Of a stretch of DNA of 9,598 nucleotides, positions 6,872 to 9,598 are shown piece after piece; position 1 is the stretch's first letter; each line of letters opens with the position of its first letter. The stretch covers positions 1 to 9,598 of the forward strand of contig JAJUFK010000079.1 of NCBI GenBank assembly GCA_029266015.1, given 5' to 3'. The translations under genes were made by a program, and so were the position numbers. This DNA is from Bacteroidota bacterium (GTDB taxonomy: Bacteria > Bacteroidota > Bacteroidia > Bacteroidales > UBA1715). The notes below the pieces were generated by a model. The model saw only the letters and a program-made list of their open reading frames with translations. It did not search any database and was not told the origin of the DNA.

Positions 6872-9598
6872 TTGGCTCCAATTAAACTGATACTTTTTTT
6901 TATTTTTTTACAATTTGGTTTTGTTTTTTCACAAACAATAGAATTGGGAGTGCCTTATTGTCAAAATATTACACCAACTGAAATAGGGTATGGCGGAGCT
7001 ATGTATTCTATAGCTCAAGATAAGCAAGGAACAATGTTTTTTGGAAATTTTAATGGTTTATTATATTACAATGGCAGCGAATGGCATATTCAAACATGGA
7101 ATGGAAGACCTATTATGTATCAAGGAGTTAATAATACAATTTATGTTGGAGGTTTTAATACAATAGCAGAATTGGTTATTGATGAATATAATAGATATAC
7201 TTTTGTTTCACTTGTTGATTCAACTGCTGATTTTGGTCAAATTGATAAAATTGTACAATATCAAAATCGTATATATTTCGTAGCTAATAAATCTTTGTAT
7301 TACATTTCAAATAATCAACCAAAAAAACTGCTATCCGATTCAAAATTTTTATCTGTTTTTACCGATAGAAATAAAATGTTTATTTCAACTTCAGACGGGT
7401 TATATGAATTTAAAGATGAAAAGGCAGAAACAACTAATATTTCAGATTTCTTTAGAAATAACGAAATAATTGAATTGTTTCGGTATGCAAATGTTCTTAT
7501 AGCAAGAACTTATGATTCGTTTTATAAAATAAAATCAGATAATTCAATTGAAAAATTTATTACAGATATTGATGCCGAAGTTCTGCAATATGAATATAGT
7601 AATGCTCAAAAGCTTTCTAATAATATTTTGTGTGTCGCAACCAAAAAAAATGGCATTTATTTTATAAATGAAAATGGTAAATTGGTAAATTATTTAAATA
7701 CAGATAATGGTTTATATGATAATAGTATATATGATTTATTTGTAGATAAAGCAAATAATCTGTGGGCAGGATTTAGTAATGGAGTGTGTAGAATTGAGAT
7801 TCCTTCGGCTTTTACTTATTTCAATCGCAGTTATGAATTACACGGTAAAGTTACCAGTATAATTAGACATAATAAGTATATGTATATTGGTACTGAATCG
7901 GGATTATATAAATTGGTAAAAGGTGAAAGTAAAGTTTCTACATTTCAAAAAATATTTAAAACATCTACACAATGCAATGTGATGATTTCATTGAATGAAT
8001 CTTTGTTGGTAGGAACAAAACAAGGATTGTATGAAATTGTAGGTGATGTGCCGCAATTATTGTTTCAGGGAAATATAATAGCCATAAAAATTCATAAGAC
8101 TTCACAACTTTTATGGGTTGCGACAAAAACTCATGTGTATATTTTAAAAAAAACAGGAAAGTCGGTATCATTAGTCCAAACTATTGGCCCGTTTAATTCA
8201 GAAATAAATTCAATAGCAATTGAAAATGATACCGTAACATGGGTAGGCACTTACTATGAAGGGGTTTTTCAGATTAAACAAAGAAATGGTTTTTTTGATA
8301 TTCAAAAGTTTTCTTCTAAGTCTGGATTACCAAAATTTTCGCAATGGATAGAGGTATATGAAACATCAAGTGGGATATTATTTTCAACAGCTGTTGGGTT
8401 ATATAGATTTGATTCGGGTATAGGAATGTTTTATAAAGACAGTAAAATTACTATTCCTTTAGAATATGTTGAAGCACGAGTTTCACCAATAATTGAAGAT
8501 GCCGATAAAAATTTATGGGTAGCATTTAAATCGCATGGCATTTATGAAAATCAAATAGCTGTTGCATGGAATAGTGGTAATCAGGATAGATATACACTTA
8601 TTGTAAATCAGTTTAATAAATTAAGCAAGTTTATATGTTCTACTATTTATCCCGATATGAATTCTGTTGTGTGGCTTGGTGGATTCGACGGATTGGTTCG
8701 TATGGATTTTAAAGAATTATTCACAAAAAAAAATAATGAAAAAACGAGAATTCATTCAATATATATAGCGAATGATTCATTGTTGCTTCATAATTGGATT
8801 CAAAATAACAAGGTAGTATTAGAATATAAATATAATTCAATTCGATTTGAATTTACAACTCCTATCTTTGAGAATCCTGAAAAAATTCTTCATACATATA
8901 TTTTAGAAGGATATACTAAAGATTGGTCAAGACCAAAACATATTTCACATAAAGAATTCGAAAATTTACCAGCAGGATCATATGTATTTAGAGTAAAGGC
9001 TATTGATATTTATGGTAATGAAAGTCCTGAAAGTGTGTTTGCATTTAGAATTAAGCAACACCCTCTCAAAAGTTGGTGGGCATTTTTATTGTATATTATT
9101 TTATTTGCCGCTATAGTTGTTCTTATATTTCGTTGGCGTTCATATTTGTTTTTACAAGAAAAAACAAAATTGAGTAAAATAATCCGTCAACGAACCGAAG
9201 ATTTATTAATAGAAAAAGAAAAAACTGATACTATTTTACGTAATATTTTACCCGAACAAACAGCTCGTGAATTAAAAGAAAAAGGAAGAGCAACTTCAAT
9301 GCGTTTTGAAATGGCAACTATTTTATTTGCAGATATTCAAGGTTTTACAAAAATAGCAGAACAAATGCCTCCTGATACCCTAATTGATGAATTAGATAAA
9401 TTTTTCTTAGAATTTGATACCATTGTTGAACATCATAATATAGAAAAAATTAAAACAATAGGCGATGCCTATATGTGTGCCGGAGGAATACCCGAAAAAA
9501 ATAGAACCAATCCTATTGAAGTGGTAGTTGCAGCTTTAGAAATGCAATATAGAGTAAGAGTTTTACAAGAAAATCTTGGCGAAAATTTACAAAATTAC
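6872..9598 (+). CDS. Transmembrane beta-propeller/Y_Y_Y sensor fused to a class III adenylate cyclase (3' end outside window)
   Basis: An open frame of 909 codons runs to the right edge. In-frame stops at 6851 and 6857 exclude the ATG at 6782, and the next ATG (7001, residue 44) would lose the signal peptide, so the start is TTG at 6872, giving MAPIKLILFFFIFLQFGFVFSQ. Residues about 40-620 are Reg_prop-type propeller repeats, e.g. LWAGFSNGVCRIE (297), MYIGTESGLYKL (337), LLVGTKQGLYEI (378), WVGTYYEGVFQI (457), LWVAFKSHGIYE (548) and WLGGFDGLVRMD (601). A Y_Y_Y domain (about 655-730, YILEGYTKDW and LPAGSYVFRVKAIDIYGN), one membrane helix (735-754) and a helical linker with NILPEQTARELK follow. 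The class III cyclase domain starts near 810, with metal aspartates Asp821 (FADIQGFT) and Asp865 (TIGDAYM). Lys861 in EKIKTIGD is the adenine-type residue. It should turn an extracytoplasmic signal into cytoplasmic cAMP. The C-terminus is missing, so transition-state Asn/Arg cannot be checked. Confidence 0.9.
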   Translation, partial: MAPIKLILFFIFLQFGFVFSQTIELGVPYCQNITPTEIGYGGAMYSIAQDKQGTMFFGNFNGLLYYNGSEWHIQTWNGRPIMYQGVNNTIYVGGFNTIAELVIDEYNRYTFVSLVDSTADFGQIDKIVQYQNRIYFVANKSLYYISNNQPKKLLSDSKFLSVFTDRNKMFISTSDGLYEFKDEKAETTNISDFFRNNEIIELFRYANVLIARTYDSFYKIKSDNSIEKFITDIDAEVLQYEYSNAQKLSNNILCVATKKNGIYFINENGKLVNYLNTDNGLYDNSIYDLFVDKANNLWAGFSNGVCRIEIPSAFTYFNRSYELHGKVTSIIRHNKYMYIGTESGLYKLVKGESKVSTFQKIFKTSTQCNVMISLNESLLVGTKQGLYEIVGDVPQLLFQGNIIAIKIHKTSQLLWVATKTHVYILKKTGKSVSLVQTIGPFNSEINSIAIENDTVTWVGTYYEGVFQIKQRNGFFDIQKFSSKSGLPKFSQWIEVYETSSGILFSTAVGLYRFDSGIGMFYKDSKITIPLEYVEARVSPIIEDADKNLWVAFKSHGIYENQIAVAWNSGNQDRYTLIVNQFNKLSKFICSTIYPDMNSVVWLGGFDGLVRMDFKELFTKKNNEKTRIHSIYIANDSLLLHNWIQNNKVVLEYKYNSIRFEFTTPIFENPEKILHTYILEGYTKDWSRPKHISHKEFENLPAGSYVFRVKAIDIYGNESPESVFAFRIKQHPLKSWWAFLLYIILFAAIVVLIFRWRSYLFLQEKTKLSKIIRQRTEDLLIEKEKTDTILRNILPEQTARELKEKGRATSMRFEMATILFADIQGFTKIAEQMPPDTLIDELDKFFLEFDTIVEHHNIEKIKTIGDAYMCAGGIPEKNRTNPIEVVVAALEMQYRVRVLQENLGENLQNY

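Noticed and set aside
7965..8171. Minus-strand open frame of 68 codons
   Set aside because: It is antisense inside the propeller domain of the sensor cyclase, which has a consistent repeat pattern in the plus frame.

Overview
The window is a strongly AT-rich stretch of a Bacteroidota (Bacteroidetes) genome. Three things support this: promoter elements of the Bacteroidetes type (TAnnTTTG, once with a well-spaced TTTG), near absence of Shine-Dalgarno sequences, and gene families typical of the phylum. Those families are an S8 peptidase with a C-terminal type IX secretion sorting domain, a two-component-type beta-propeller sensor with a Y_Y_Y domain, and a YfhO-like membrane protein. I cannot name a genus. 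No RNA gene, CRISPR array, insertion sequence or other mobile element was seen, and no gap between genes reaches 300 bases.

Layout. Positions 1-407 (+) hold the last 134 codons of a YfhO-type membrane protein. It converges on metY (420-1721, -), the O-acetylhomoserine sulfhydrylase of methionine synthesis. The two genes end inside one perfect 15-bp inverted repeat (397-430) that contains both stop codons. The 197-base gap 1722-1918 is a divergent control region, with a good Bacteroidetes promoter for metY, a weaker one for the rightward genes, and two palindromes. Next come a secreted von Willebrand A protein with a complete MIDAS metal site (1919-3316, +) and, 26 bases later, a secreted protein of unknown family (3343-4197, +). 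These two look like one transcription unit. They converge on a leftward pair made of a two-domain universal stress protein (5960-6781, -) followed by a T9SS-sorted subtilisin-like protease (4264-5919, -). A 13-bp-arm hairpin (4250-4283) lies at that junction and overlaps the end of the protease gene.

From 6872 to the right edge, and beyond it, runs a large rightward gene that is easy to miss because it has no ATG near its start and no stop in the window. Read from a TTG codon, it gives a signal peptide, a periplasmic beta-propeller, a Y_Y_Y domain, one membrane helix, a helical linker and a class III nucleotidyl cyclase domain. It is a one-piece transmembrane receptor whose output should be a cyclic nucleotide, predicted to be cAMP, where relatives with the same sensor carry a histidine kinase. 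It is divergent from the universal stress protein gene.

How the genes fit together. Most are envelope or secreted proteins (YfhO-like, VWA protein, unknown partner, protease, sensor cyclase); metY and the stress protein are cytoplasmic. Apart from the VWA/unknown pair and the stress protein/protease pair, nothing shows that they form one pathway. The most interesting items are the sensor cyclase, the VWA plus unknown secreted pair, and the use of coding ends as terminator hairpins.
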